Assembly: GCF_016342265.1 (NCBI RefSeq) | Contig: NZ_JAEIOS010000011.1 | Coordinates: 558,001-622,000 of the forward strand | Source: Corynebacterium meridianum | GTDB taxonomy: Bacteria; Actinomycetota; Actinomycetes; Mycobacteriales; Mycobacteriaceae | Reading direction: 5' to 3' | Length of the DNA: 64,000 nt | Part shown: in pieces, positions 8,156 through 16,564 of the stretch | How positions within the stretch are numbered: the stretch's first letter is position 1 | Layout of the letters: every line of letters starts with the position of its first letter | Notes under the pieces: model-generated | The model's database searches: none | Seen by the model: only the letters and a program-made list of their open reading frames with translations | Told to the model about the DNA's origin: nothing | Program-made: the position numbers and the translations under genes

Positions 8156-9946
8156 TCAGTGCGCGACGGCGGCACCATCAGCCGGATCCGCGTCTCCACT
8201 CCCCCGGTTCAGGGCCCAGGTCTCGGATTCGCGGAGCGTCGCCCACAGTTGGGCGTATGTCCCACCTGCCGCCAACAGCTTCCGGTGGGTTCCCCGCTGG
8301 ACGCACTGACCTCCATCGAGGACGACGATTTCATCGGCCCTGACGATGGTGGACAGTCGGTGTGTGACGATGATCGCCGTCCGTTCCCGGCACAGCTCGT
8401 CGAGCGCACGGAGGACGGCGGCTTCACTCACCAGGTCGAGGGAGGCCGTCGCCTCATCGAGCAGGACGACGGGCGCGTCACTGACGACAGCCCGCGCGAT
8501 GGACAGTCGTTGACGCTGCCCACCGGACAGTCCTGCGCCGTCTTCCCCGAGGACGGTGTCGTACCCGTCATCGAGTGAGGTGATGAACCGGTGTGCCTGC
8601 GCGGTGCGGGCGGCGGCGATGATCTGGTCCCGCGAGGCCCCCGGGTTGCCGACCGCTATATTGTCCGCAACGGTGCCCGGGAACAGATGGATGTCCTGGA
8701 ACACCTGGGTGATCGTCCTGCACCGGGTGACTGTGTCCATGTCCCTGACATCGACGCCGCCGATCAGGACCACGCCTTCCCCGGGGTCGTCCCCTCTGTC
8801 GATCAGGGACAGCAGTGTCGATTTGCCACTACCGGAGCGTCCGACGAGGGCGGTGGTCGTTCCCGGGGCGACGCGGAAGCTCACCTTCCGGAGGGCCGGG
8901 GCACCGTCTGCGAAGGTGTAGCTCACCCCGGAGAGTTCCACACCGTTGTCGGAGGGCTGTCGGGGTTGACGGGGTGCGGGGAGCGGCGGGAGCCGCAGAA
9001 CGTCCACCGCCCGCCTGATCGCAGCCTGGGTGAGTTGCCAGGATTCGCCGGCGGCGAGCACCCCGTGCACCGGCTGGTAGACGCCGACCGCGAGTGTCGC
9101 CACCACTGCGACGACGACACGGGTGTCGGTCACCTCCCCGTGGGTCAGCCGCCAACCTCCGATCGCGAGGATCAGGGGAAGCCCGGTCTGGACGACGAAC
9201 CCGGCGGCACCGGAGGGCACGACCAATCGGTGCACCATTTTCACGGACACCTCACGAAACGCGTTCACCGCACGGCTGTAGTACGACAGGCTCCGCTGTT
9301 CACCCGAGTAGAGCCACAGCGCCGGTGCCGAGGCCACGAGATCGATCATCGCGGCAGCCGCATGAGCTTGTTTCCCCTGTCGCTCATCACCGAGCTCGGC
9401 GAGCCGCCTGCCGCTCACTGCCATGACGGGCCAGACGGCGATGATCGGAGCGGCGAGCGCCAGTGCGAGAACCGGGTCGTGGAGTGACACGACGACGATC
9501 ACCGTCAGGGGAAAGCCGAGCACCTGCCCGGCGCGGGGTAGCGCATCGGAGAGGAACTCCTCGACGGTCTGGGTGTCACTGGTCACCAGGGCGGAGATGT
9601 CCGCACGCGTACGGCCGCCGAGTGAAGTCTGTGGGAGGGTCACGAGATGGTTGAGTACCGCGATCCGCAGTTCGGCGACCACCTCGTAGGCCGCAAGCCA
9701 CGACAATCGTGCGGCGAGCCACCCCATGACCAGTTGCCCGGACAATGAGAGGATCGACAGCACCGCGACCTGCGTCACGTGATCACGATGCACGATCCCG
9801 CCGCTGGCGAGAACCATGATGACCGTGACCGCCGCGTGGAACCCGAGGGCCAGGAACAGCGACTGCGCGATTCGGGCCGCAACTCCACCGAGCACCCGCC
9901 ACCTGGCGCCGCCGGCGTACCGCCAGAGCATCGCCGCCCCGCTCAC
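8156..9946 (-). CDS. ABC transporter permease/ATPase, IrtB/YbtQ-like half
   Basis: This 596-residue fused membrane-and-ATPase protein has an N-terminal six-helix type-IV ABC domain (residues 1 to about 330) and a C-terminal ATPase. The ATPase shows Walker A GRSGSGKST (about 366-374), signature LSGGQRQR (about 471), Walker B VVLLDEATASLD (about 490) and the H-loop histidine in VTHRLST. The GTG start at 9946 overlaps the stop of the upstream ABC gene as GTGA and has a GGGGGGAT ribosome site. The proteins should be made together as a heterodimer. By family, such pairs import or reduce-and-release metal-siderophores (IrtAB, YbtPQ); export is the alternative. The adjoining peptide/nickel-type importer favours metallophore uptake. 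Confidence 0.85.
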   Translation of the reverse strand: MSGAAMLWRYAGGARWRVLGGVAARIAQSLFLALGFHAAVTVIMVLASGGIVHRDHVTQVAVLSILSLSGQLVMGWLAARLSWLAAYEVVAELRIAVLNHLVTLPQTSLGGRTRADISALVTSDTQTVEEFLSDALPRAGQVLGFPLTVIVVVSLHDPVLALALAAPIIAVWPVMAVSGRRLAELGDERQGKQAHAAAAMIDLVASAPALWLYSGEQRSLSYYSRAVNAFREVSVKMVHRLVVPSGAAGFVVQTGLPLILAIGGWRLTHGEVTDTRVVVAVVATLAVGVYQPVHGVLAAGESWQLTQAAIRRAVDVLRLPPLPAPRQPRQPSDNGVELSGVSYTFADGAPALRKVSFRVAPGTTTALVGRSGSGKSTLLSLIDRGDDPGEGVVLIGGVDVRDMDTVTRCRTITQVFQDIHLFPGTVADNIAVGNPGASRDQIIAAARTAQAHRFITSLDDGYDTVLGEDGAGLSGGQRQRLSIARAVVSDAPVVLLDEATASLDLVSEAAVLRALDELCRERTAIIVTHRLSTIVRADEIVVLDGGQCVQRGTHRKLLAAGGTYAQLWATLRESETWALNRGSGDADPADGAAVAH

Positions 9947-11814
9947 AGCTGATCCCCCCGGTGCATACCCGTTCCGTGGTCCGGGTGTGTCGTTCCGGCG
10001 CGCCCGGCGACGACATCGGCCGGAACAGTGTGTGCACCCCACAGGACGGCGTATCTACCGCCACGCGCGATGAGTTCATCGTGGGTGCCCTGTTCCGCGA
10101 CGGTTCCCCCGTCGAGGACGATGATGTTGTCCGCGTGGCGGATCGTGTGTAGCCGGTGTGCGACGACGATGACGGTGCGCCCACGGGTGAGCTCGTTCAG
10201 ACCACGGTGCACGGCGGCCTCGTTGTCCGGGTCGGTGGCCGCCGTCGCCTCATCCAGAAGGAGTACGGGGCGGTCGGCGAGCAGTGCGCGGGCGATGGCG
10301 ATGCGTTGGCGTTGTCCCCCGGACAGCCCGGCACCTGATTCACCGAGTACGGTCTCCAACCCCTCCGGCAGGTCTTCCACGAATCCGTCGACTGCGGCAG
10401 CGTGTGCCACCGCGGCGATGGTGGCGTCGTCGGCATCGGGCCGGGCGAGGCAGATGTTGTCGCGGATGGAACCGGCGATGAGGTACGGCTTCTGGAACAC
10501 CGCCGCGACATGGCGGGACAGTTCACCGGGTTCCATCTCGTCGACTGCGCGGCCACCGAGTCGGATCTTTCCGGAATCCGGGGTGTGGAAGCCCGCCATC
10601 AGCTCGATGACCGTTGATTTTCCGGCTCCGGAGGCACCGACGATGGCGGTGACCGAATCTGCGGGAACGTGGAATGAGAGGTTGTGGAGCACCTCCGATC
10701 CGGGTTCGTGGGAGAAGGACACCGAATCGAAGTCGACGGCGACCGGCCGGAGGTATCCCGGCACCCGGGCGGGGGCCCCTGTGCCGCGGTGGATGCCGGT
10801 GTCCGGGCCTTCGGCCAATTCGGTTTCTATGGCGGTCGCACCGGCGGCTAGCATCGGCAGCGCGACCATGCGGTGGAAGACTGTGACGAGTGGGACCGGG
10901 TAGGCCGGTCCGATGACGACGAACAACAGAAACCCGGAGACGGTGAGGTCGCCGGTGTACAACAGCCACGTGCCCACCGGGGTGATGACCAGGACGGTGG
11001 ATGCCACGAGGCTCGAGAACGGGGATCCCCACCTGACGAAGGCGGCACCCCACTCGGACTGCAACCGGGCGTTTTCACGCACTGTGTCTGTGGTCCGGCG
11101 GTGTTCCGCCCCGGTCCTGTTGAATACCCTGATGACGGGGAGCGCGGTCAGCAGGTCCAGCACCGCGGCCTCCATTGCGGTTCTCGCCTCGAGCCACCGG
11201 CCCATGCGGTGTCCGTTGCTGCGGATCGCCCGCAACATCGTCGCGAAGGCCAGGGGTACGAGCGCCACCGCAGCCACGGTCATCCGCCAGTCGACGGTGA
11301 ACAGCCACACGGTCACACTGATCCACACTGTCACGGCCGCGGCAGTCTCCGGAATGACGTGGGCGATGAACAACTCCATTTTCTCGCAGCTGTCCAGCGC
11401 GAGGGTTTTGGCCGTCGAAGAGTGCCTCCGTCGGACCTCACCGACCGGACGCCTCACCCACGCTCCGCCCAGGGCAAGCCTGATTTCGGCGATCGTGTGG
11501 AACGCCACCAGGTGCGCCAGAGCTGTCGCAGCGGAGTAGGCCACCGCCCGCCCCAGGACCCCGACCCCGCACAGCACCACGTGGCGCCACACGGTCGCCG
11601 GGTCCCCGTCACCGTCGACGATGACGACCACGACCCGCCAGATCGCCCACACCGACAGCAGTTCACCGAATCCCGCGGCGATCCCCAGCGCAACCGCGCC
11701 GAGGAGCTGAGTGGTACGCCCGCCGAGATACCGGACGAGAAGAAGGGGCGCGGCCCAGAAGTCGAGTCCACCCTGTCGGCGCCGCCGGGGGGACCGATCT
11801 TTCTCGCTACTCAT
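9943..11814 (-). CDS. ABC transporter permease/ATPase, IrtA/YbtP-like half
   Basis: This 623-residue fused ABC half-transporter has an Arg-rich start and six predicted helices. The motif EKMELFIAHVIPE after helix 2 is a feature I associate with siderophore-type ABC pairs. Its ATPase has Walker A GASGAGKST (about 391), signature LSGGQRQR (about 496) and Walker B VLLLDEATAATD (about 514). The D-loop here reads ATDPDN rather than the SLD of its partner, so the two ATP sites are unequal. I chose the ATG at 11814 (MSSEKDRS) over an upstream start at 11877. The gene is first in a two-gene operon, divergent from the flavoprotein/importer operon across 331 bp. No recognisable DtxR box lies upstream. 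Confidence 0.85.
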   Translation of the reverse strand: MSSEKDRSPRRRRQGGLDFWAAPLLLVRYLGGRTTQLLGAVALGIAAGFGELLSVWAIWRVVVVIVDGDGDPATVWRHVVLCGVGVLGRAVAYSAATALAHLVAFHTIAEIRLALGGAWVRRPVGEVRRRHSSTAKTLALDSCEKMELFIAHVIPETAAAVTVWISVTVWLFTVDWRMTVAAVALVPLAFATMLRAIRSNGHRMGRWLEARTAMEAAVLDLLTALPVIRVFNRTGAEHRRTTDTVRENARLQSEWGAAFVRWGSPFSSLVASTVLVITPVGTWLLYTGDLTVSGFLLFVVIGPAYPVPLVTVFHRMVALPMLAAGATAIETELAEGPDTGIHRGTGAPARVPGYLRPVAVDFDSVSFSHEPGSEVLHNLSFHVPADSVTAIVGASGAGKSTVIELMAGFHTPDSGKIRLGGRAVDEMEPGELSRHVAAVFQKPYLIAGSIRDNICLARPDADDATIAAVAHAAAVDGFVEDLPEGLETVLGESGAGLSGGQRQRIAIARALLADRPVLLLDEATAATDPDNEAAVHRGLNELTRGRTVIVVAHRLHTIRHADNIIVLDGGTVAEQGTHDELIARGGRYAVLWGAHTVPADVVAGRAGTTHPDHGTGMHRGDQL

Positions 11815-12145
11815 GACGTCATGCTCTTTTCGTGTGTTCCATGTCGTTCTTCGTGTGTGTCCCCGTGGCGATGGCAACCGGCGCCGGGCCTCCCGGCCGG
11901 AGGCCGCTACTCCAGTTGCCCCCCAACGCCAACCACGGATTGGCTGATGGTTTTGCGAGATCTAGTTGACAATCCCTACCACCAACTAATGGTAATGTAT
12001 TCCATCAACGCCCGTCATGGGATCACCCCGACCATGGCCGGCCTCGCCCGGGCCGGGCGTGACGTGTACCCCCATCCGCCACGGAACCGGGGCCACCCGC
12101 ACTCCTCCGTATCTCCGTCACACTCTTCAAGTTCAGGAGTCCCCG
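11815..12145. promoter_or_regulatory. Divergent intergenic region of the transport island
   Basis: This 331-bp gap holds no convincing gene and is locally AT-rich around 11940-12010, where promoters for both operons should lie. A dyad TAGTTG-N14-CAACTA (11963-11988) overlaps a TTGACA (11965-11970), a candidate plus-strand -35. TAATGT at 11992-11997 is a possible -10, but its 21-nt spacing is poor. The dyad could be an operator. I looked for a DtxR-type 19-mer (TTAGGTTAGCCTAACCTAA) and saw nothing close. Confidence 0.4.
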
Positions 12146-13225
12146 ATGAACACACCGTCCCATCCCCGTCTCTCCGCCGACGACCGCACCGAGGTCGCGG
12201 TCGTCGGGGCCGGAGCCGCCGGACTCGAAGCCGCGCTGGTCCTGGGTCGGCAACGTCGACGCGTCCTCCTCATCGACTCAGGTGACTACCGCAACGCCCG
12301 CTCCACCGGGGCACACATGTTGCTCGGGCTCGACGGCACCCCACCGACGGAGATCCGTGACCGAGCGCTCGCCGACATCGCCGGCCTGAACACCGTCATC
12401 TACCTCCGTTCGACCGTCACAGCGGCGCACCTCGACACGGAAGACGGCGAGAATCGCACGGAGCCCGCGGTGTCCCTGACACTCTCCGACGGCCGACGGG
12501 TCACCGCACGACGCCTCATCATCGCGACCGGCCAACGGGACGTCACCCGGGACGCCGACGGCGTCCCCCTGATCAATGGCCTCGACCGGGGACACGGTAT
12601 CTGGACCCGACACTGCCCCTACTGCCACGGATGGGAGAACAGGGACAAGGACATACTGGTGGTGCCGGTTCCGGGGGCTCCGGTCATCCGGACCGTCTAC
12701 CAGGCCCTGTACCTGCGGGACCGGACATCCGACCGTGTCCGCATCATCGTCGACGCCGCGGAAGTACCGGATGAATTCCGAGGGGCGTTGTCGGACGCCG
12801 GGGTGAACCTCATCGATGACACCGTCAGCACGATGAGTGGCGACCCGGATGCGGTGAGCGTGCGAACGACGGGTGGGCGCACCATCCGCGCCGACACGAT
12901 TTTCGCCACACCACCGACAACAGCCGGATCCCCGCTCGGGGAAATGCTGGGGGTGCAGATGCAGGGACCGTGCATCCTCACCGATGCCCGTCAACGGTCC
13001 TCGGTCCCACAGGTGTTCGCCGCAGGCGACGGCGCTGTGCGCCGGGGCGAACCCGAGCCGATGACCTTCGTCACCCAGGCAGCCGCACAGGGACAGCTCG
13101 CGGCGATCTGGGCCGACCAGGACCTGTTCCTCGCCAGACCCGGTATCCCGGCTCCTTCCGCCCTCACCGAGACACCTCCCACCCTCCCGACATCCCCCCG
13201 CATCCTCCACGGATCCACCGAATGA
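12146..13225 (+). CDS. FAD-dependent thioredoxin reductase-like / dithiol oxidase-like protein
   Basis: This 359-residue flavoprotein has the FAD-binding GAGAAG (21-26), the redox pair CPYC (157-160) in HCPYCHGWENRD, and the second FAD motif VFAAGDGAV (about 289-297). The CPYCHGWE signature is that of the branch containing GliT and HlmI, which oxidise dithiols of gliotoxin or holomycin using oxygen, rather than of housekeeping TrxB. The usual NADPH-binding GGGDSA loop after CxxC is replaced by VPVPGAPVIRTVYQAL, which fits an oxidase better than an NADPH reductase. The start is the ATG at 12146 with AGGAG upstream. It leads the operon and its stop overlaps a possible ATG of the lipoprotein gene. 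A role on a thiol-containing metallophore is inferred from context. Confidence 0.82.
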   Translation: MNTPSHPRLSADDRTEVAVVGAGAAGLEAALVLGRQRRRVLLIDSGDYRNARSTGAHMLLGLDGTPPTEIRDRALADIAGLNTVIYLRSTVTAAHLDTEDGENRTEPAVSLTLSDGRRVTARRLIIATGQRDVTRDADGVPLINGLDRGHGIWTRHCPYCHGWENRDKDILVVPVPGAPVIRTVYQALYLRDRTSDRVRIIVDAAEVPDEFRGALSDAGVNLIDDTVSTMSGDPDAVSVRTTGGRTIRADTIFATPPTTAGSPLGEMLGVQMQGPCILTDARQRSSVPQVFAAGDGAVRRGEPEPMTFVTQAAAQGQLAAIWADQDLFLARPGIPAPSALTETPPTLPTSPRILHGSTE

Positions 13226-13263
13226 CCACACCTCCCACGACCCGATCCCACAAGGAGAACCAC

Positions 13264-14787
13264 GTGCACAGACGTACCTTCCTCAAGTTTCTCGCCACAG
13301 CGACGGCGACCGCCACAACCGGTTTCTGGCTCGCCGGATGCTCGGACAACGGCGACAATGCCAACGGTGGTGATCCGGCGGATTCCGGCGCAACCGGTGA
13401 GGCTGTCCTGAAGACCCTGCGGGTCGCCGCGACAGGTGGCCCCGGTGAAGAAGTCGACCCGAGCAAGGCACTGCAGACCGCGACCTGGGCCGCGATCTAC
13501 GCGGTGTTCGAGCCCCTGGTGATCCACACGGAATCCGACGCGCGGTACCAGCTCGCCGACACCGTCGAGTCAAACGATGACGCCACCGAGTGGACCGTGA
13601 CAATCCGCGAAGGCGCGACCTTCTCCGACGGCAGCCCCGTCACCGCAGGTGACGTGATGAAATCCGTGGCATTCACCACCCGAGACCCGATGCAGTCGGC
13701 GATCGTCGCGGACATCGACACAGAAGCCTCCACGATCGTCGATGACCGGACGGTCGCACTCAGACTGGCCCGTCCGCGCGCTGACTTCATCGAGTCGGTG
13801 CTCGGGATGACGAGCCTCGTGTTCAAGGACGGCGACCCCGGCACCGGTATCGGTTCCGGTCCGTATGTTCTCGGCGCCGGGGATTCCGCGCAGGGATGGA
13901 CACTCGACGCCAACCCACACTTCCCCGCCGACAGACGGGTGTCGGAAGCCCTCGAGATACAGGTCATCACGGATCCGGCGGCACGCACGCGGGCCCTCGA
14001 GTCCGGTGCCGTGGACATGGCCTTGAACCTTCCCCCCACCGCGGCCCGCACACTCGACGAAAGCATGGTCTGGATACCCGGCCCATACGATTCGCGTCCG
14101 CTCGTGGTCGTGCTCAACACCCGGGTGGCCCCCTTCGACGACCCCGAGGTGCGGCATGCCGTGAAGATCGCGATCGACCGTGAGGAACTCGTCGCGCAGG
14201 CACTCGACGGCGCCGGTGAGCCGGGCGCCGACGTTCCGGGACTGGGCTTCGCGGATTACCCGGAGAAACTCACCCCGCCGAAGCGAGACGTCGGGAAAGC
14301 CGCCGCCATATTCGCGGAGAAGGGCATCAGTGAGCTGACGCTGTTCACCGCGGATCTGGTCCCCGGTATGAACGACGGAGCTGATCTCATCGCCCGTCAG
14401 CTCGGGGACGCCGGTGTGACCGTCACCGTCGACAAACGTGATCCCGTCTCCTACTACGCCGACGTACCTGCGCTGCAGGAGCTCCCCATGTTCGCGAGCT
14501 ACCTCGTCAACCGTTCCGTCCTCGCATCCCTCACGTTCACCACCGGCTCCCGGGCGGTGTTCAACCTGTCCGGTTTCGGGACCGACGGAGAGTGGGATGA
14601 GAAACTCTCGGCGACACTCGCGGAGACCGATGAGTCGGAGCGCCGGCGGATGCTGACGACCCTGGCCACGACAGTCAGTCGGGAAGGCGGCGACCTCATC
14701 TGGGCGTTCGCCAACTCCGTCAACGGTCTCGGGGAGGGGGTCCCGCCCGTGCCGGTGTCCTACTCAGTTCCCGTATTCACCGCGTGA
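13264..14787 (+). CDS. ABC transporter substrate-binding lipoprotein, SBP family 5 (DdpA/NikA-like)
   Basis: This 507-residue secreted lipoprotein has an N-terminus MHRRTFLKFL that matches a twin-arginine motif, followed by a hydrophobic stretch and the lipobox LAGC with lipidated Cys26. A Ser/Asn/Gly-rich linker precedes the family-5 fold, with EGATFSDGSPVTAGDVMKS and AVKIAIDREELV typical of peptide/nickel-binding proteins. It should deliver its ligand to the following two permeases. I chose the GTG at 13264 because AAGGAGAAC lies at ideal spacing. An ATG at 13222, overlapping the flavoprotein stop (ATGA), would add 14 residues before the signal. The ligand is unknown; dipeptide, nickel chelate or metallophore are all possible. 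Confidence 0.88.
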   Translation: MHRRTFLKFLATATATATTGFWLAGCSDNGDNANGGDPADSGATGEAVLKTLRVAATGGPGEEVDPSKALQTATWAAIYAVFEPLVIHTESDARYQLADTVESNDDATEWTVTIREGATFSDGSPVTAGDVMKSVAFTTRDPMQSAIVADIDTEASTIVDDRTVALRLARPRADFIESVLGMTSLVFKDGDPGTGIGSGPYVLGAGDSAQGWTLDANPHFPADRRVSEALEIQVITDPAARTRALESGAVDMALNLPPTAARTLDESMVWIPGPYDSRPLVVVLNTRVAPFDDPEVRHAVKIAIDREELVAQALDGAGEPGADVPGLGFADYPEKLTPPKRDVGKAAAIFAEKGISELTLFTADLVPGMNDGADLIARQLGDAGVTVTVDKRDPVSYYADVPALQELPMFASYLVNRSVLASLTFTTGSRAVFNLSGFGTDGEWDEKLSATLAETDESERRRMLTTLATTVSREGGDLIWAFANSVNGLGEGVPPVPVSYSVPVFTA

Positions 14788-15722
14788 TCCGGCGACCACC
14801 CACCGCGGTGCGCACCGTGGTCCGCTTCGCCGCTGTGGTTCTGTGTTCCGGGTCGGTCGTCTTCCTGATCATGGTGTGGCTACCGGGAGATGCGGCGACG
14901 GTCGCGGTGCACACACCGGACCCCGAACGGATCGCGGAATTACGCGCACAGATGGGAATCGACCAACCGACACTCCACCGGCTCCTTTCCTGGTGGGGCG
15001 GACTGCTGCACGGTGAGGGCGGGACACTCCACGGGTCCGGGCGCTCAGTGTGGTCGGCGATCGAAATCCCCGTCCGCAACTCGGCGATTCTCGTGGCTTT
15101 CGCCTGGCCACTGCTCGTCATCCTGGGATGCACCCTGGGCATCGCTGCGGGGACAGCCGTTGGATCAGCCAGGGACACGGGGCTGTCCACGGGTGCACAG
15201 GCGACACTCGCGGTACCCGAGTTCGCCACCACGACCCTTCTCCTCGTCATCTTGTCGGGCATCCTGCATCTCGTCCCCGCCGTATCGCTGGTGCCACCGG
15301 GCGGGACCCCGTTGGACAGACCCGAGGGACTGTTCGTGCCGGCACTGGGTATCGCCGTCACCGGCGGCGCCTGGCTGCAACGCATGGTCCGTGCTGCGGT
15401 CGCCGACGCGCACGTGCTCCCCCACGTCGCCGCGGCACGGCTCTCCGGTATGCACCCACTCGCAGTGTTGGTGCGGCACACGCTGCCCGCGGCGTCCGCA
15501 CCGGTGGCCCAAGCCTGCGCGGCGACCGTTCCGTATGCGGTGACGGGGACCGTCGTGGTGGAGAACGTGGTCGGATTCCCGGGAATCGGAACGCTGGTGG
15601 CGAACCTCATAGCGAACCGGGAGACCGAAGCCACGGCAACCGTGACCGTGCTCCTCGCGGTGATCACGATGACCGCTTTCCTGGTCGCGGACCGGAAGAC
15701 CACGGATGTGGGGTCACCATGA
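14784..15722 (+). CDS. ABC transporter permease, DppB/NikB-like
   Basis: This 312-residue inner-membrane permease has a first TM near residues 12-32, a periplasmic-side loop with RIAELRAQMGIDQP, and a bundle of further TM helices. The EAA-type cytoplasmic loop reads HVAAARLSGMHPLAVLVRH, which docks on the ATPase. The C-terminal half has VTGTVVVENVVGFPGIGTL, a hallmark of DppB/NikB permeases. The GTG start overlaps the lipoprotein stop (GTGA), so translation is coupled. It pairs with the next permease. Confidence 0.9.
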   Translation: MIRRPPTAVRTVVRFAAVVLCSGSVVFLIMVWLPGDAATVAVHTPDPERIAELRAQMGIDQPTLHRLLSWWGGLLHGEGGTLHGSGRSVWSAIEIPVRNSAILVAFAWPLLVILGCTLGIAAGTAVGSARDTGLSTGAQATLAVPEFATTTLLLVILSGILHLVPAVSLVPPGGTPLDRPEGLFVPALGIAVTGGAWLQRMVRAAVADAHVLPHVAAARLSGMHPLAVLVRHTLPAASAPVAQACAATVPYAVTGTVVVENVVGFPGIGTLVANLIANRETEATATVTVLLAVITMTAFLVADRKTTDVGSP

Positions 15723-16564
15723 GATCACCGGTGCCGTACGGTCCCCGCAGAGCTGACCGCCGGACCGCCACGGTGATGTTCTCCGTTCTCCTGCTGGCGG
15801 TGTGGGCGGGTGCGGTGCTCACCGCACTCGCCGGTCCTCTGATCGCCCCTGTTCTCGGGCTTCCTGATCCCGCGGAGCCCGTCGCCCGCCCCTTCACCGC
15901 CCCGGGACCGGGTCATCCGTTGGGTACCGACCGGGTGGGCAGAGATGTCCTCGCGCGACTCTGCACGGGCAATACGGTTCTGGTGATTCCCCCTGCCCTG
16001 GCTGCCGCGGCGTCGACCATCTCCGGCGCCGCGGTCGGGCTGACGGCCGCTCTGTGCCCCCGGCTGAGGCCCTGGATCAGATTCCTGACGGACACGCTGC
16101 TCGTCATCCCGCCGACGATCATGCTCCTGGCGGTCATCTCGGCGAACGGAGTCGGACTTCCCGGTGTCACCCTCATGGCCGTGATCCTCTCTCTTCCCCT
16201 GTCCTCACGGTATCTGGAAGCTGCGGCGAAACCCGTCGTCTCATCCGGGTACGTCGAAGTTCGGCGAGCCACAGGGATACCGTTTCCCGTGGTAGTCATC
16301 GGTGACGTCCTCCCCGCGATGCGTCGCGCCCTGTTCGCCGATCTCGGCGTCCGTTACGTGGGCGTGGTGTTCCTGACGGCGACCGCGGCATTTCTCGGTG
16401 CGACGGTCGGTACCGGCACCCGAACCTGGGCCTCGATGGTTCCGGAGGCCTTTGCCGGACTGGCGTTGAACCCGTGGGCGGCCGCGGCCCCGGTCCTGCT
16501 GATCATCGCTCTCACCGCCCCACCTGCGATCCTGATCGACATCGTCAACGGAGGTGGACGCTGA
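15719..16564 (+). CDS. ABC transporter permease, DppC/NikC-like
   Basis: This 281-residue permease begins MRSPVPYGPRRADRRTATVM and has the DppC/NikC signature GPGHPLGTDRVGRDVLARL after its first TM. The coupling loop reads YVEVRRATGIPFPVVVIGDVL, and the C-terminal region WASMVPEAFAG is typical of the family. The start ATG overlaps the previous stop (ATGA), and its own stop overlaps the next ATG (TGATG). It forms the heterodimeric channel with the preceding permease. Confidence 0.9.
   Translation: MRSPVPYGPRRADRRTATVMFSVLLLAVWAGAVLTALAGPLIAPVLGLPDPAEPVARPFTAPGPGHPLGTDRVGRDVLARLCTGNTVLVIPPALAAAASTISGAAVGLTAALCPRLRPWIRFLTDTLLVIPPTIMLLAVISANGVGLPGVTLMAVILSLPLSSRYLEAAAKPVVSSGYVEVRRATGIPFPVVVIGDVLPAMRRALFADLGVRYVGVVFLTATAAFLGATVGTGTRTWASMVPEAFAGLALNPWAAAAPVLLIIALTAPPAILIDIVNGGGR

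Noticed and set aside
11815..12145. DtxR iron box expected upstream of siderophore-type genes
   Set aside because: I scanned for the 19-bp TTAGGTTAG-type palindrome on both strands and found no close match.
13222..13263. ATG at 13222 as start of the substrate-binding protein
   Set aside because: It overlaps the previous stop nicely, but it would place 14 polar residues before the twin-arginine signal; the GTG at 13264 has a perfect ribosome site.
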